This document shows, in pieces, positions 31,561 through 43,510 of a stretch of DNA of 64,000 nucleotides. Source of the DNA: Dendrobium chrysotoxum. Its lineage: Eukaryota > Streptophyta > Magnoliopsida > Asparagales > Orchidaceae. Both the position numbers and the translations under genes were made by a program. Each line of letters begins with the position of its first letter. The first letter of the stretch is position 1. The notes under the pieces were generated by a model. That model had not been told where the DNA came from. It did not search any database and saw nothing but the letters and a program-made list of their open reading frames with translations. The DNA lies in assembly GCA_019925795.1 (NCBI GenBank), contig CM034315.1, forward strand, positions 22,673,867 through 22,737,866, read 5' to 3'.

Positions 31561-33378
31561 TTGATGGAAGAGATTTTGTAAGAGCTTCTCCACCTAACTG
31601 TGGGGGATAAAGGAAGTCAGTAAAGGGTTTAGTAGAATACTCAGAGAGGATGACTCTAGGGAGCAGACGTAGGTCATGGTTTGACTGAACCAAAATTCTA
31701 GTGTGTTTGTTCTGTTTTTTATTTTCTGTATTTTACTTTTTCGCATTTAATTTCTATGATAAATGCTTGGTGAAAATTTGAAATTAATATTTTGTTGTGT
31801 TAATTAGAATATCATCATTATTATTGTAATTTTTGTTAAGTTTATTAGCTTCCACATTAGGTGATCAAATTATTTATTTCAAGGTATTAAAAAATTACAA
31901 AAAGATTTTTCTTGTGATAATTTTTTTTTTAAATTACCAATTCACCCCCCCTCGGGTTCATCTTGGGCTAGTTTATTGAGGCCTCACAATCTCCTCAAAC
32001 TTTCACAGTCAGGCCTAAATCAATAGAAAAAGTGGTCAAGAGATTTTGATGATGATTGAATGCATTTAAAGTTCAATTCAATGTGAATAGGCCTTAATGG
32101 TTGATCTGGTCAACCCTGGTTGACTATGTCAACTAGGTCAAACCAGAGGTTGGGTTTGGGCACAATAAGTTTAATTTGATCAATGGAGACCAATGGATGT
32201 GGTTTCTTGGGTTAGAATAATCATTTAGGTTGAATTGACCATTTGGACCCTTAGGAGGCCATTTAGTCAACCAAGGTTGACTTGGTCAACCAAGTTGGAC
32301 CAAGGCATGGGTTTGGATCCAACATATTCAAAATGATATTTTGGATCCAATGGAGGTGGTTCCATGGAATGGTGAGGTCATTTGGATTGAAATGACCATT
32401 TAACCGTTAAAGGGTAATTTGGTCAAAGTAGGTTGACTTGGTTAACTGTGCTTGACCTAGGCCTGGATTTGAGTCCAATGCACTCCTAATGGTATTTAGG
32501 ATGTATTAGAGAAGGTTTTAGGGTTTGATTTGACTGGGTCATGTTGAAGTTCTTATGAAACTTTAATTTTTCTCTTAAGGGGCATTTTTGTCATTTAGGC
32601 ACCTCGTCAACTATGGGTCAACCTAGGTCTAACAAAATATAGTTTTAAGCGCAACATGTCATAACAAAGGCTATGGACATGGTCAAAGGAAAGTCCCAAG
32701 GTCAAATTCCACAAAGTGGCACGTCTAGTGGCATAAGCTATAAATATTTGAAGGTTTTGCAACCTTTGGAAATCAATTCAATTTCTAGGGCTAGAGGTGT
32801 TAGATTGAGCTCAAATTTGGAGGGTTGATCCTATGGATATGCCTAATCAATATTCAATTGAGAGATCATGAATCATAGGTCAATTGAATGATTTTTGAAG
32901 TAATTAAGAAATTATTCAAAAAGGGTTTCAGGACATATGCCTTTAACCTAGGATTTTGGTTTGAAATTTTGGGTTCGAACAGGATTTTGGATTTGATTAC
33001 TTGAATTTATATTTTCCAAATCAATCACAATCAATTGAATGATTGTTACTAATTAGATAAGATTGAAGCTTGATTAGAGGTTTGATTGAAGGTGAATACA
33101 AGGTCAATTTGATGTGTGATTGAATTCTGGATTGAAGTCTAGATTCAAGCTTGGATTAAAATTTGTATTGATTAAAGTTTGGTTTGATTAAAGTTTGAAT
33201 TGATTAAAGCCTGGATTGATTAAAATTTGGTTTGAAGTTGACTAGAGGCTGGGTTGAAGTCCAGATTGAACCCTGGATTGAAGTCTAGATGATTGACACA
33301 TGGATAATTGTTAATCATCAGATCAATAAGTACGAGTTTGGTTAGGTCTTTATGACCTCATACAAAAATGAGGTCAAA

Positions 33379-34095
33379 ACCTGCAGAAAGAACATGAGGA
33401 TTATAATCAAAACACCACAGATTTTTCATTTTATAAAATGAGGAAGGGATATGTTCCATCCATTGATTGTTAACCAACACTCTATCCATTATGGTGTGTA
33501 TAGGATTAGCACTTCATTGGTTAAACCAAGTAAATAAATGGCCAATAGAAACTTGGTTTTGTGCACCAATGTTGTATATGAGGTTATTAAAATCCTATAA
33601 TTTATTGTTGGGAATGCAGTTGCCCCTAGACTTTTCATCACTAAACCTACAATAGTTAAAATATCTTAAAATGACCTAAGGAGAGGAAATGTTAGCCACA
33701 AGATCAAGCATACCGTTTTAGAAAAGCATCCTTTCAACATGAGAATTTGTAGCATAGACCATTATGATCATGAAGGAGGTAGATGAACCAACAGCCTACC
33801 ATGAATCATTTGATTATAAGTAAAAATGGGATTAAATGTGACAAATTATGCATTCCATTTAAGCCATACTCTCCCCGGGTTAGAAGAATCAAAGTTGTTA
33901 AAATAAGCTTCATTTTGAAAAATTATATGAGAGGAAGAAAATCAAGGATCAATAATCATAGAGTTATGAACCTTTTCTTCAAGAATACACTTTATTTTCA
34001 ATTGATGAGAATGGAAAACCTCTTTGTAATTTAGGACTTTTTTTGTGCTATTAAAACCCTTAACATTCTAGGAAGCAATGTTAGGAATGGTCAAT
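33379..34095 (-). pseudogene. LINE K endonuclease domain
   Basis: Minus strand from 34080: the APE-type endonuclease start 'NIAS.NVKGFN', followed by 'GRVWLKWNA' and 'IHGRLLVH', the usual order in plant L1 ORF2. Translation is broken by many stops, but the frame is followed for over 200 codons with few shifts. It ends at about 33380 against a gypsy LTR, so RT and RNase H are gone. The intact enzyme nicks target DNA. Confidence 0.8.
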
Positions 34096-35235
34096 GGGAC
34101 TTTGTATTGGGGGTGGCTGCCTTCTTTGCAATTTTGGATTGGGTAGGCTTAGCAGTTTGATTGGTTGGCTGCGAGGTCACCTGAATAGGGGGTTTAAAGG
34201 GAGGATAAATAGAAGTAAGAAGAACCAATTTATCATATGATTGAAGTGCCTAAAACTTATTTTGGATGATTAGAAGGTTTGGGACTTTAGGGAGAAGTAT
34301 AAGAGTAGGGACTAAAGAAGGAGTGAGGTTTTTAGTGGGCGTATTTAGGTTAGGGATAAGTGCCTTAGTAGAGGAGGAAGAGGCTTTAGATTGTTGCACA
34401 AAAATAACTGAAATAGGAGGACCTCCATATAAATAGGGAGTGTTGAATTAGAGCTGGTGGAATTGGTGGCTTGAGGTTATATGGCCTTGGAACTAAAAAG
34501 TCGGGGAGTGGGATTTCTTATCATATGGCTCATACTTCTTCCCCCTAGATGGGTCTTACTTCTATTGCTTAGCTACTCATCTCTAGAAGTATGGGTTGGG
34601 GGATTTAAGTGGCAGAGGTTAGGAGGGTGAAATACAGAACCACAATAAGAAAAAGGGATAAGTTTCTAGTCATATTGAACTTTAACGTTAAAATTTTTCT
34701 TGGTAACACAAACAGAGATTTCATCCAGCAGGGGTGATGTTTTGGATATGCACACAGATTCACATAAAAGTTAACCTTATTTTTTTAGCCTTTAAGGGGT
34801 CAACGATAAGGGGAGTACAAATACAACTAGTAATTTTGAGATACCCACTAAATTTCAATAAGCAAGAGGTAAATTATGAATATTTTATCTAGAGCAGGAT
34901 AAAAGAGAACTCCATATGCATGCCAAGGTCTAACTAGCAAAGACCACTTCTGTAAGATGAAAGGCCCTAAGTCCATGCCATGTTAATGTCTTTGGGGGAA
35001 AAAAACTTAAGCAAAAAGAACCCTCACTCAAAGAGGGAAGAGTGAGCATACCTTTAAGGCTTGAAAATGGTGGAACGAAGTTCCTCATAATATGGCCTCC
35101 TAACTATAAAGTAACAAACAAGGGATAAAGCCCACTCTTTGGAGTAGTTAAAAATCTCATCTTCAGAGAAATGCTCGACCTTATCCTGAGGAGGGATAAA
35201 GGAGAGGGGGAGCTCTCTTGAAGTATTACAGTTTG
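34096..35235 (-). pseudogene. LINE K ORF1 (DUF4283-type)
   Basis: Minus strand from 35235: a decayed ORF1-like protein starting near 'SEDEIFNYSKEWALSLVCYFIV', typical of the DUF4283 domain at the start of plant LINE ORF1 proteins, and a later proline/lysine-rich tail before the endonuclease start at 34080. The zinc-knuckle region between is too degraded to place. The family protein binds element RNA. The upstream boundary is not seen. Confidence 0.65.
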
Positions 35236-37440
35236 TTAAATGCCCCTTCTAGTTAAAAATCTAAATTATGAATCTTTTATTGTTTAATATCTCCATAGAA
35301 CCTAGCATATTAAAATATCCTATGTCTAGGCATGCCAACATTTTAACTCAATACTCTTGATTATTCTTACATTCGTCCATCGAGGTTATTTATCAAACTT
35401 AGTTTTAACTATATATATGACCATTATATGCATTAAATAAAGAACAGGGTTAAAAATATCCATAAATACTTTAGAGTATAAGAGTTTATATTAGTACTTT
35501 ATATGCACTTAACATCATTAATCCAAAATAAGAGATCTAGCTAGCTATAAAAGAAATAACAAGCAAAAGCATTTTCATTATATTCATAGAAAAATTAAAG
35601 TACAAGAGAATTAGTGGAATTTTATCACTAGGAAGGATCAAAGTATCTTCTCTACATTCCTTCTTTCTCCACTTATAGAGTTCCTTGTATAAACACAGGC
35701 TAAGCACTCCCAGATATTATATCATGCACTTTGCTAACCTCTCTTAGATTTTACTCTAGGAGGGCACTAGAGAAGTACACTAGAAATATACTAAAATTTA
35801 CTCAAGTGATTGAACTCTCTTATAAATAGAACTGAACATCTATTTATAGGAAAACAAAAATGAACTCAAGCGCCACGACGCTTGACAAGGTGGTGCCACG
35901 GCACTTAATGTTGAACTAGCACCTCGGTGCTGACAGGTTTTCTCCGTTGCAGTGCTTGATGACATGGAATGGTTACTAATTTAATAGATGTGCCCTTCCC
36001 TATGTTGATCATGGATCTAGGAAGTTATAATTGTTATGCCATGGTGCTCTAAAAATCTAAGCATTGTGGCATTCATTTTTTTGAGAACCTGATGCTACCA
36101 AGTTGAATATTTAATGCAACAACATCGCCTGTGATGCAGCTACAGTGCTCACAAATAGAGAGGAAAACACTGTAATATTCAAAAAAGCCACTTCGACGGA
36201 GTTAATTTTAATGCAGTAGTATTATTTCATCTGGTGTTGTGGTACTATATGATGCTTTAAATAATAATTTTCACTAAAATTTAAATGTATTACACATTAC
36301 ATAATTTACACTTAATAAATTCTCTCCAGCTTAAACTCTTTCTTATCCTCAAGCAAAAAAAATCTTTACTTTTGATTAATTTAATAACCAACGTAAATCT
36401 TGCTAATTTTAAATTACTTAAATATAATATAATACATCATAATCTAGAAGTAATTTGGAATGAACAAAGTTATAATTCTTGTTTAAAAAGTTCTTAACAA
36501 TTATCCTAATTAGTCACCCTTGCCATTGCTTGCTTTAAATTTATATGCTATGAATATAACATTGACTATTAAATCTTGAAATGAATAAGGTAGCTTAAAT
36601 ATTAGATGTGTTTGTAGTTAAAATTAAAATTTTGTTAGTTCACCATCACCTGTACTAGTTTTCTTACTTTATCCTTTGTAACTTTAAGTATATGGTTGTA
36701 GTTGGACTTTAAGCTTTTAACTGACACCTATTTTTGAATGTACTTTTCTTCTTCCTTTTTTTCTACAAATATTCATTTAGAACTCTTTTCCTTTTCTTTT
36801 CTTTTCATTCTCATAGAGTACATAATTATAAATTTTGAATATCAGTTATACTTATATTTTCTTACAATCTTAATTATTTTAATGTAAGGATTTAATAAGA
36901 TCACTAGTTCCAATTTCAAGTTACTCCAATTTTAAGCTACCCATATCTATTTTTTAGCGTTAATTATTCATATTTCAATTCAAAGGCCAATGTATTAATA
37001 TATAACCTATAAATTCACGATAAGCCAATAGCTTACATGATCTAAGTTTTTTAATTATTAAGTTTTTCAAGTTATGAATTATAATGCGGTGTTTATTTAA
37101 ACTATAATAAATAATCAAATAATGTAGTTATTAATAGAAGACAATGTAAAAAGTTTAAATCATAAGGAGAATAAAATCAAATGTAAAAACAAACACATGG
37201 TAACTACAATTAATAATGCATGCTTCATAAATAAATGATAAAAAGACACATAACATGTGATACACTAACAACAAGATAACTAGTATTTAAGGCACCACTC
37301 TACTATCACATCCAACATGATTCTCACAATCATTAAATCCATCATATGAAACTATAATCTTCAGATCAACAAATGGAAAAGAAAAAAAGAAAAACATGAA
37401 CAAACCAAGTAACAAAAACTAACAAAACACTCTCATCACT
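35236..37440. other. AT-rich non-coding stretch
   Basis: No convincing frame. The 35860-36240 part contains repeated 'gccacg/gtgcca' phrases in both orientations (for example at 35872, 35896, 36042). By position after the gypsy integrase tail it may be 3' region or LTR of that element, but I see no clear boundary. Confidence 0.35.
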
Positions 37441-38735
37441 CTCTCGTACTATCCATGAAATACAAAACCTCCAAACTAGAAGAATCAGGATCTTCCTCTT
37501 CTTTTTTATCATCATCTATAAGGTTTCAAATCTATAACCATTAATCTAAAAAATGTGAAAAGATTTTTTATCCTGAATTTTTACCACACCATATGATTAT
37601 ATTTTAATAACAGTAAATGGCCTAATCCATCTAGACTTAAGTTTTTCAAGATAAAATTTCTTTCTAAAATAAAAAAGCCAAATATCTTGACCATGAGAAA
37701 ATTCATATTTGAGAACCTCACACCCATGCAATTTCTTCATTTATGCATTATAAATCTTTGTATCTTTATAAACTTCATTTTTGAATTCTTTTAGTTTGTT
37801 AGTAATTGAAGAACTTTAAAGTTCAGAACATAAAATGAATCTTCATTCTCAGAGATAAGTTCTTTCCTCTTTAAGGAAGAATGCTTTCTCTTCTTTCCAC
37901 CTATTATCTTAGGAGCCCAAAAAGGTTGAGAACAATAGGAACACTAACCCAGGAAGGACTCTCACAAAGTTAGAGAGAAAAGGAAAACTAACAAAACTTA
38001 TCTTTATATAACTAAACAAGTGCTATGGTTTTTGACACATACGAGCGTCATAGTGCTGATTTTAGTGTTGCAACGATGATTAGATTTCCATTTTTTTAAA
38101 ACAAGGAAACTAATGATTAAATTCATAAATAGGAAAACTATATCAATCTATAAAACACACATGAACAAAAAGACGTGTTGCCTCCCAAACAGCACTAAGC
38201 TTATAGTCTTCAGCTAGACTTACCTAGATTTATCATTTTGGCTAGGGTGCATCACTACCAGTTCTCAAGTGGTTTCCACTTGGATCTTTTCCTTTCTTCA
38301 TAGGATTAACTTCAGTAGTGCTATATAATGAGCCAAGAGATCTACTACTAAATGAGTTTGCAAGCTTTCATAATTGAGTTGACAAATTTTTAATAAAAGC
38401 AGTTTGATTTTGAAATTAAGTTCCTAATTGAATCATTACCTCTTTCAAATGTAACTTTCTATTTTCGAACTGATTATTTTTATTTAATCCCAAAGGATAA
38501 GAAGTTCTAGGATTAATAATAGGTAGCTTAAGATTATTTCAATTTCCACCTAGATTTGATAAGAATTATATTGATTTTTACCACCAATATTATTGTTGTA
38601 CCAATTGAAATTAGGATGGTTCCTCCAACTTGGATTATAGGTATTGAAGTAGGGATTATTTTATCTTCCAATTAAATTCATATTTTTAATCCCTTACACA
38701 CTATTATCTTCATTATAATTCAAATTCAAGGCCTA
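37441..38735 (-). mobile_element. Athila-like gypsy remnant
   Basis: Three recognisable pieces on the minus strand. About 37510-37790 is an integrase C-terminal tail ('LEKLKSRWIRPFTV', 'SYGVV', 'DLKPY' near the end). About 38165-38215 carries 'gggaggcaac', a phrase common in the 3' part of Athila-like elements. About 38580-38690 is a gag piece ('NPYFNTYNPSWRNHPNF'). The order is not that of a complete element, so it is rearranged or made of two copies. Left edge is uncertain; the right edge meets copia E. Confidence 0.68.
37510..37800 (-). pseudogene. Gypsy integrase C-terminal fragment
   Basis: Degraded frame with 'HGCEVLKYEFSHGQDIWLF' then 'EKLKSRWIRPFTVIKI', matching the C-terminal part of Athila-type integrases ('GKLRSRWxGPF...'). 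Several stops. It has no catalytic core. Confidence 0.72.
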
Positions 38736-38739
38736 TAGC

Positions 38740-38953
38740 AGATAATAATTCTTCACATAACATCTCATTTATGGATCAAAATAGTAAGCCATCTACATAT
38801 ATTTTTACTATCAAAATATAAAACCTTATTCTTTTAATAAATTATGTGGTATCTATGGTCCCTTTTGTGAAAAAAAACTATATAATAAGAATGTACTAAG
38901 TCTGCCACACCATACCTTAGGTTCATGTTTTGAGTTATGTAGTGTTTTCTTTT
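38740..38953 (-). pseudogene. Copia E reverse transcriptase, left part
   Basis: Minus strand: 'HEPKVWCGRLSTFLL' then 'YVDGLLF' where the family has YxDD (last D lost). It is the downstream half of a copia RT whose upstream half lies at 51948-52350. The sequence runs straight into the 3' LTR of element D at 38954. The reading frame lines up across the D insertion once the target duplication is counted. Confidence 0.82.
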
Positions 38954-40795
38954 TGAAAGTTCGATAGGATTGTTAACCCCTTATGAACTAGCCCGAGGCT
39001 AACCAAGGGGGTGGGGGGTGAATTGATAGTTTTAAAAACTTCTTTAAACACAAGAAAGATCTTTTTATAATTTGTAGTGAAAATGAATAAAAATAATAAT
39101 AACAACATCAATCATAGATTTCATCCAAGTAGATAACAATAAAAAAATAAAGTGCAAAAAATAATCAGAAAGAACATACCAGATTTTATAGTGGTTCGGT
39201 CAACTTGACCTACGTCCACTCCCCGGAGCCTCGCCTCCAGGTATTGCACTACTCAAATCAGTGACTCTCCTTTTGCTCCCACAGTAAGGCAGAGAAGCCT
39301 TTACACAACTCCTTTTCACCAACCCGGTGGGGCAGAGAACCCAGACTCTTTTTGCTTCCTCCTAAAGTAGGCAGAGAACCCAGACTCATTTCGTTTCCTC
39401 CTGAAGCAGGCAAAGAACCTTACCTCCTTTTGCTTCCTTCGAAAGCAGGCAGAGAACCTTGACATCTTTCTAATGATCCTTCCCACAGAGACACCACGGG
39501 ATAAGAGATGAAGACCAGAGAAGACAACTCGAATCCTTGCTTGGAGTAACCTTTGTGAACATCTCACAACCGCCCCCTCACAATATTCTCTCTCTCTCTC
39601 CCAAGCTCTCCCTCTCCCTCTCAAAGCTCTCTCAGGAAAGGATTTTGGCAAAAAGTTTTTCCAATAACAAACAAAAAAGTTTAAATAGAAAGGCACAAAA
39701 AATTCCCTAAAATTTAACTTGCCGTCAAAGATCGTCCAGGACGATCGAAGGATCTTCCTGTACGATCAGTGTAAATCTTCACCAATTGGCCTGGATGATC
39801 TGGCTTCTCTGGACGATTAGAAGACATATTTTCTTTAGATCGTTTGGGCCGATCCTGTGATTATCCAAGACAATTAGTTCAACACGAGAAAATTGTCCTG
39901 AGTATTGTTCGGGTCGTCTAGGAGAAAATGCTGGATGTTCTGAAGAAAAAGACTTGATCGTCCAGGACGATATGCATATTGTCCCGTATGATTAGTTCAA
40001 AAATGACCAAAATCATCCTGCACATTATTTGGATTGTCCTGCATAAATATGCTATATGATTAAAAGTGACTTGATCATCTGGGATGATAGTTCTATCATC
40101 CTGGATGATTAGTATAGATAGGCTTATATCGTCCAGCACATTGTATGGGTCATCCAGGTGAAGTCATTTGGACAATAAGGATTTTACATGTATCGCCCAG
40201 GATGATATGGCGATCGTCCAAGACGATATGATCGTATAAATCAAATATTAATTACTTTCCTTAATCACCAGACTAATTTAGGTATGATTATAAATGATCG
40301 TCCAGGATGATACATGTATCGTCCGGGACGATCAGACCAAAATTATAAAAATAAAACTTGCCTAACTCTGTCTGACGGCTGAGAATTTCTGATTTGAGCA
40401 TATCGTCCTGTACGATGGATATATCATCCAGGATGATCTGCTTAATTAAACCGACTTAATATGGTTGCCCTAATTAGGGTTTCTATTTTCACTAGATCGT
40501 CTAGGATGATATGAATATTGTCCATGATAATTTGAACAAAATTTGAAATAAAAACTTTAACTCACTAAAACTCTCCCCCTGAGTGTGTGTGTGCAAGGTT
40601 ACTTAGCTCGGGGATCAATTACATTACATTTGACTCAAGAAAGGGAAAAATTATATTTAAACACACACGGACCGGATCTTGAGCTGGCTTGACTTACATT
40701 TGATCTTTTATGCCTGAAATGTTAGCCAATCAAAATAAAACACATAAATATTTGTTATCATCAAAATTATAATCCTTAAATCCAGGTTTATAACA
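38954..40795 (-). repeat. Copia D 3' LTR
   Basis: TGAAAG at the low end and TGTTATAAACC on the minus strand at the high end. It contains 39-bp hairpin units (about 39330-39460), GA/CT tracts near 39590, a TTTAAATAG core-promoter candidate (about 39677-39686) and palindrome pairs from about 39729 to 40535. Confidence 0.9.
39729..40535 (-). promoter_or_regulatory. Paired-palindrome array, D 3' LTR
   Basis: Pairs with 6-bp spacers, for example near 39731 (spacer CGAAGG) and near 40307 (spacer ACATGT). The motif has lost some CG by C to T change. Confidence 0.8.
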
Positions 40796-40810
40796 ATCTC
40801 TCCCTTTTTT
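40796..40810 (-). other. Polypurine tract of copia D
   Basis: Minus strand AAAAAAGGGAGAGAT lies directly before the LTR start TGTTATAAACC, which suits the plus-strand primer. Copia F has the similar AAATAAGGGAGAT before its LTR. Confidence 0.82.
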
Positions 40811-40925
40811 ATGATGACAAACATTTATTCAGTAGTTTCAAGTTAAGCAGATTGTAGTAATTAAAGCACAGACGAGAAAAGATTTATCATTGCAAATTTT
40901 ACTAATCATTGACAAACAGTGACAT

Positions 40926-41669
40926 TCAATACACAAAAAAAACTACTACAACACAAAAATAATAAAAGAAACTATGGGTATAACAAAAAAGTAAATTGGG
41001 GCATCTCCTGTGGCACGGATCCCTAATGGTAGTCAGTTGTTCAATGTAGCAAAAAAGTAAATTAGTTGCATTAAAGTCACAACGGGCCATGATGTAGTAG
41101 GTAGTGATGGAAAGTAAATGAGTGATGTGGATGTGGTCCCTAACCTTAGGAATGATGGAGGAGTGAAGGACATGTTGGATTGTCCTAACATCCTTAACTA
41201 GGGAGGAACATGCCTGGTCGTGGTATTGGGTATTTATGTTTCTAAGGAAGTGGTTGGGGACACTCTAATTAAAGTCAGGGTCAGATGCTAAAATATGAAG
41301 CTTATCGCCAGAAGTGGACAGTTGAAGAATGTTATGAAAGTCCTAGAGGGTTAATTCTACAGGACGTTGATTAACAAAGGATTGAAGGGCGGAGTAATCA
41401 GCGATAATGCAAAGATTCACAAAGAAAACTCTAAGAAGTTCAGTACTGAAAGGAAAATCCAGTGTAAGAATAAAGGTGAGGGATGTGTGAGTGAACAGAT
41501 CAAGTACCAGATAGGTGAGGGTCCGTGGGTTCATAGTTTTGGAGATAGTGATCCCAGCATCAAGATATCTTTGAAATGTAGCTTGATCGGCTGCATCAGG
41601 GAAGTTGGGATCAACATTTCCCCTTAAGGAACTGGCTTCCCTTTGCTTAGATCTTTTACCACCAACCAT
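40926..41669 (-). pseudogene. Copia D extra ORF (ORF3), between RNase H and 3' LTR
   Basis: A single 248-codon frame from ATG 41669 to TGA 40926, interrupted only by two TAG codons (after about codon 108 and about codon 135). It starts 'MVGGKRSKQREASSL', has 'FVNLCIIADY', and a C-terminal block 'IPKVRDHIHITHLLSI' then 'ATNLLFCYIEQLTTIRD'. Element F carries a related ORF in the same place ('IPKVGDKINITSLLSI', 'VANLLMWYIENLTTIR'). The wording resembles the putative plant transposon protein domain (PF20167-like), but this is from memory. SIRE elements have an envelope-like ORF in this position; I see no signal peptide and only a weak hydrophobic end. Function unknown. Confidence 0.7.
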
Positions 41670-41730
41670 AAGGAAATGCTTGAATTTATGTAGAATAGAG
41701 GTGTGGTGAAAAATCTGTTGAGAATGGTTG

Positions 41731-41740
41731 TTTAAATAGA
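41731..41740 (-). promoter_or_regulatory. TATA-like box upstream of D ORF3
   Basis: Minus strand TCTATTTAAA, about 62 bases before the ORF3 ATG and 10 bases after the nearest palindrome. The same CTATTTAA core occurs at the matching place in LTRs of A, D and G. I infer a second internal promoter. Confidence 0.6.
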
Positions 41741-41750
41741 AAACTGACCT

Positions 41751-42184
41751 ATCATCCAGGACGATCGCAGGATCATCTAGGATGATAGGAGCAATAATGA
41801 CGTCTATGACGATTGGTCAAAAAGGTGGTCAAATCATCTAGGATGATCAAATATTATCCAGGACGATTAGACATAGATGATCATTCCGAGGAGACAGGCT
41901 AGACGACTTTTGACTAAAGGTATTATCCAGGATGATTAGGTGGATCATCCATGATGATAGGCAATAAATGAATCGAACAGGCAGAATATAAATCATCCAA
42001 CTTCTGCCACATGGATCGTCCAAGATGATGAGGTAGATCGTCCAAGGACGATCACCAATAATTAGTGCATACCAGCCGTTGGATCAAGGTGGGGATGATT
42101 TGAATGGATCGTCCAGGCTGATGTATGGATCGTCCAGGACGATGTCTAATCATCCATGACGATGTGGGGATCTTCTAGGATGAT
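41751..42184 (-). promoter_or_regulatory. Paired-palindrome array upstream of D ORF3
   Basis: The first pair is at 41751-41786 (spacer CGCAGG); further pairs at 41833-41867, 41922-41958 and 42015-42052 have 5-7 bp spacers. Four consecutive palindromes lie at 42108-42184 with spacers of 6, 5 and 6 bp. Same motif as in the LTRs, but outside them. Elements C and A do not show this stretch within the window. Confidence 0.85.
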
Positions 42185-43510
42185 GTGAAGAAAAAAGTGA
42201 AAAAGATGAAGGATGGAGAGGAAAGATCATGGATCCCAAAAATAGAAAAAAAAAAGAAAAATCAAAATCGACTCAAATAAAAAAATAGTAATGACAAACA
42301 ACAGTAAAAATAATAATAATTTTTTTGAATCGATCAACTCGAGTGAAACAGAATTATCCTTAATTTTTAATTCAAAAGCCAATAAGAAGAAAATCGACCA
42401 CACTAAAATTCAGAAAAATTTAAAAAATCAACTTTAGTAACTCCTACCTCGGATACCTTACAGGTTCAAATTCTATTCAAATAAAAGTCTAATTCAGAAG
42501 AAAAGAAATTAGGTTTGAAAAGAGATCCTTTCAAGCCTCGTTCTAGAAAAAATATCTGATAGAATAGTATTACAAAGTAAGGAATCAGAAATCATAATTT
42601 TTCATCTCAAGCTTTTAAAAATATTAAGTGACGCATGAATTTTTCTAAGAAATTTAAAGATCTGAAAGGGAAGAAAGCTTGTTTCTTTGTAGGCTCATTT
42701 CGTGCCTCTTTTTCAATTTAATTGACGCACTTTACGCATCTTTTGATTTTTGATACACTTTGTGTATCTTTCGAATTTGGTGATATTATGCATCTTTTCA
42801 GCTTTGGGCTTATTTTGTGCTTATTTTATGCCTCCCCCTTCTTTTTCATTTTGGCTCTCTTTGCGCATCTTTTACAAGCTTGCTTCCTTTCATAATCGTT
42901 CAAGAATCTCAGTTGTGAAATTACCTTTCAGACATAAGAGAGGACAATACTCACTCTCTATAATAAGGAGAAGTAATTCACATAACAAAAACCATACATC
43001 ATATGATAAGTGCAATCACTTGATTAAAACAAATATATTAATGATCCAGAACTTTGAAAATACTATTCATATGAGGTAGATTACTATAGGAAGATAAAAT
43101 AAATCTCTATTTTAAAAATTAGCTTTTTATCTTTGAAGAAGATTTTTATCCAAAAGAAATAATACACCATTAAAGGAGTTAGAGGAAGAGAAACAATCAT
43201 CAACGTTTCTTCCCTTTAATAAATTCAGAGGAGTCAATTACTGCTTACCAGCTTCCAAACAAAAATAAGGCAAAACTCTCAGTCGAAAATTCAGTTTATC
43301 AGCAGTAGTGAGCAGTGATCTGATTTAAAAGAAAAGCAGTAAATCAAGAATAAGTAGGAAATCACATCAAAATAAATACTCAAATCAAGAAAGTAACAGC
43401 AATAAAAGGAAAATCAGTAGAGAATTAAAAAAATAACAGGAAACAGATAATCAAATCAAACAAAAACTAAATGAATAATAAAAACCAGAAAATTAAAAAA
43501 TTAGCAATCA
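42185..43510 (-). other. Copia D non-coding region between RNase H and array
   Basis: Matches 17672-18810 of element C. 42680-42880 holds several 'gtgcatcttt' repeats in a degenerate array. No frame beyond short ones. Confidence 0.6.

Larger units (their letters stand above)
30197..32005 (+). mobile_element. Solo LTR G, divergent copia subfamily
   Basis: 1,809 bp from TGTTGCAACTCAG to CTCAAACTTTCA, flanked by CAGTC on both sides (30192-30196 and 32006-32010). It shares the general layout of the other LTRs: a 'ctaacatttcaggt' U3 start, a palindrome array, a CTATTTAAG core-promoter candidate (about 31038), GA-rich leader, 39-bp hairpin units and a U5 end. The sequence is clearly diverged from A-D, so it is a separate subfamily. 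There is no internal region. Confidence 0.92.
29791..33378 (-). repeat. Gypsy-type LTR sequence, split by solo LTR G
   Basis: 32505-33378 matches the LTR of gypsy H (6193-7117), including the end 'gaggtca' next to LINE K. Sequence further left (32006-32505 and 29791-30196) continues a style rich in TTGACC/GGTCAA motifs. The left edge is a guess. There is no internal gypsy coding sequence, so it is a solo or truncated LTR. Confidence 0.55.

Noticed and set aside
35860..36240. Short inverted 'gtgcca/tggcac' phrases as a regulatory array
   Set aside because: Few, irregular and without fixed spacing; not distinguishable from chance in this stretch.
38949..38953. A clean 5-bp target duplication for copia D
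   Set aside because: Left flank CTTTT and right flank TTTTC overlap only as TTTT; I could not decide between a 4-bp duplication and a mutated 5-bp one.
41367..41627. 86-codon plus-strand frame
   Set aside because: Antisense to ORF3 of copia D, which has a homologue in F on the same strand as ORF3.
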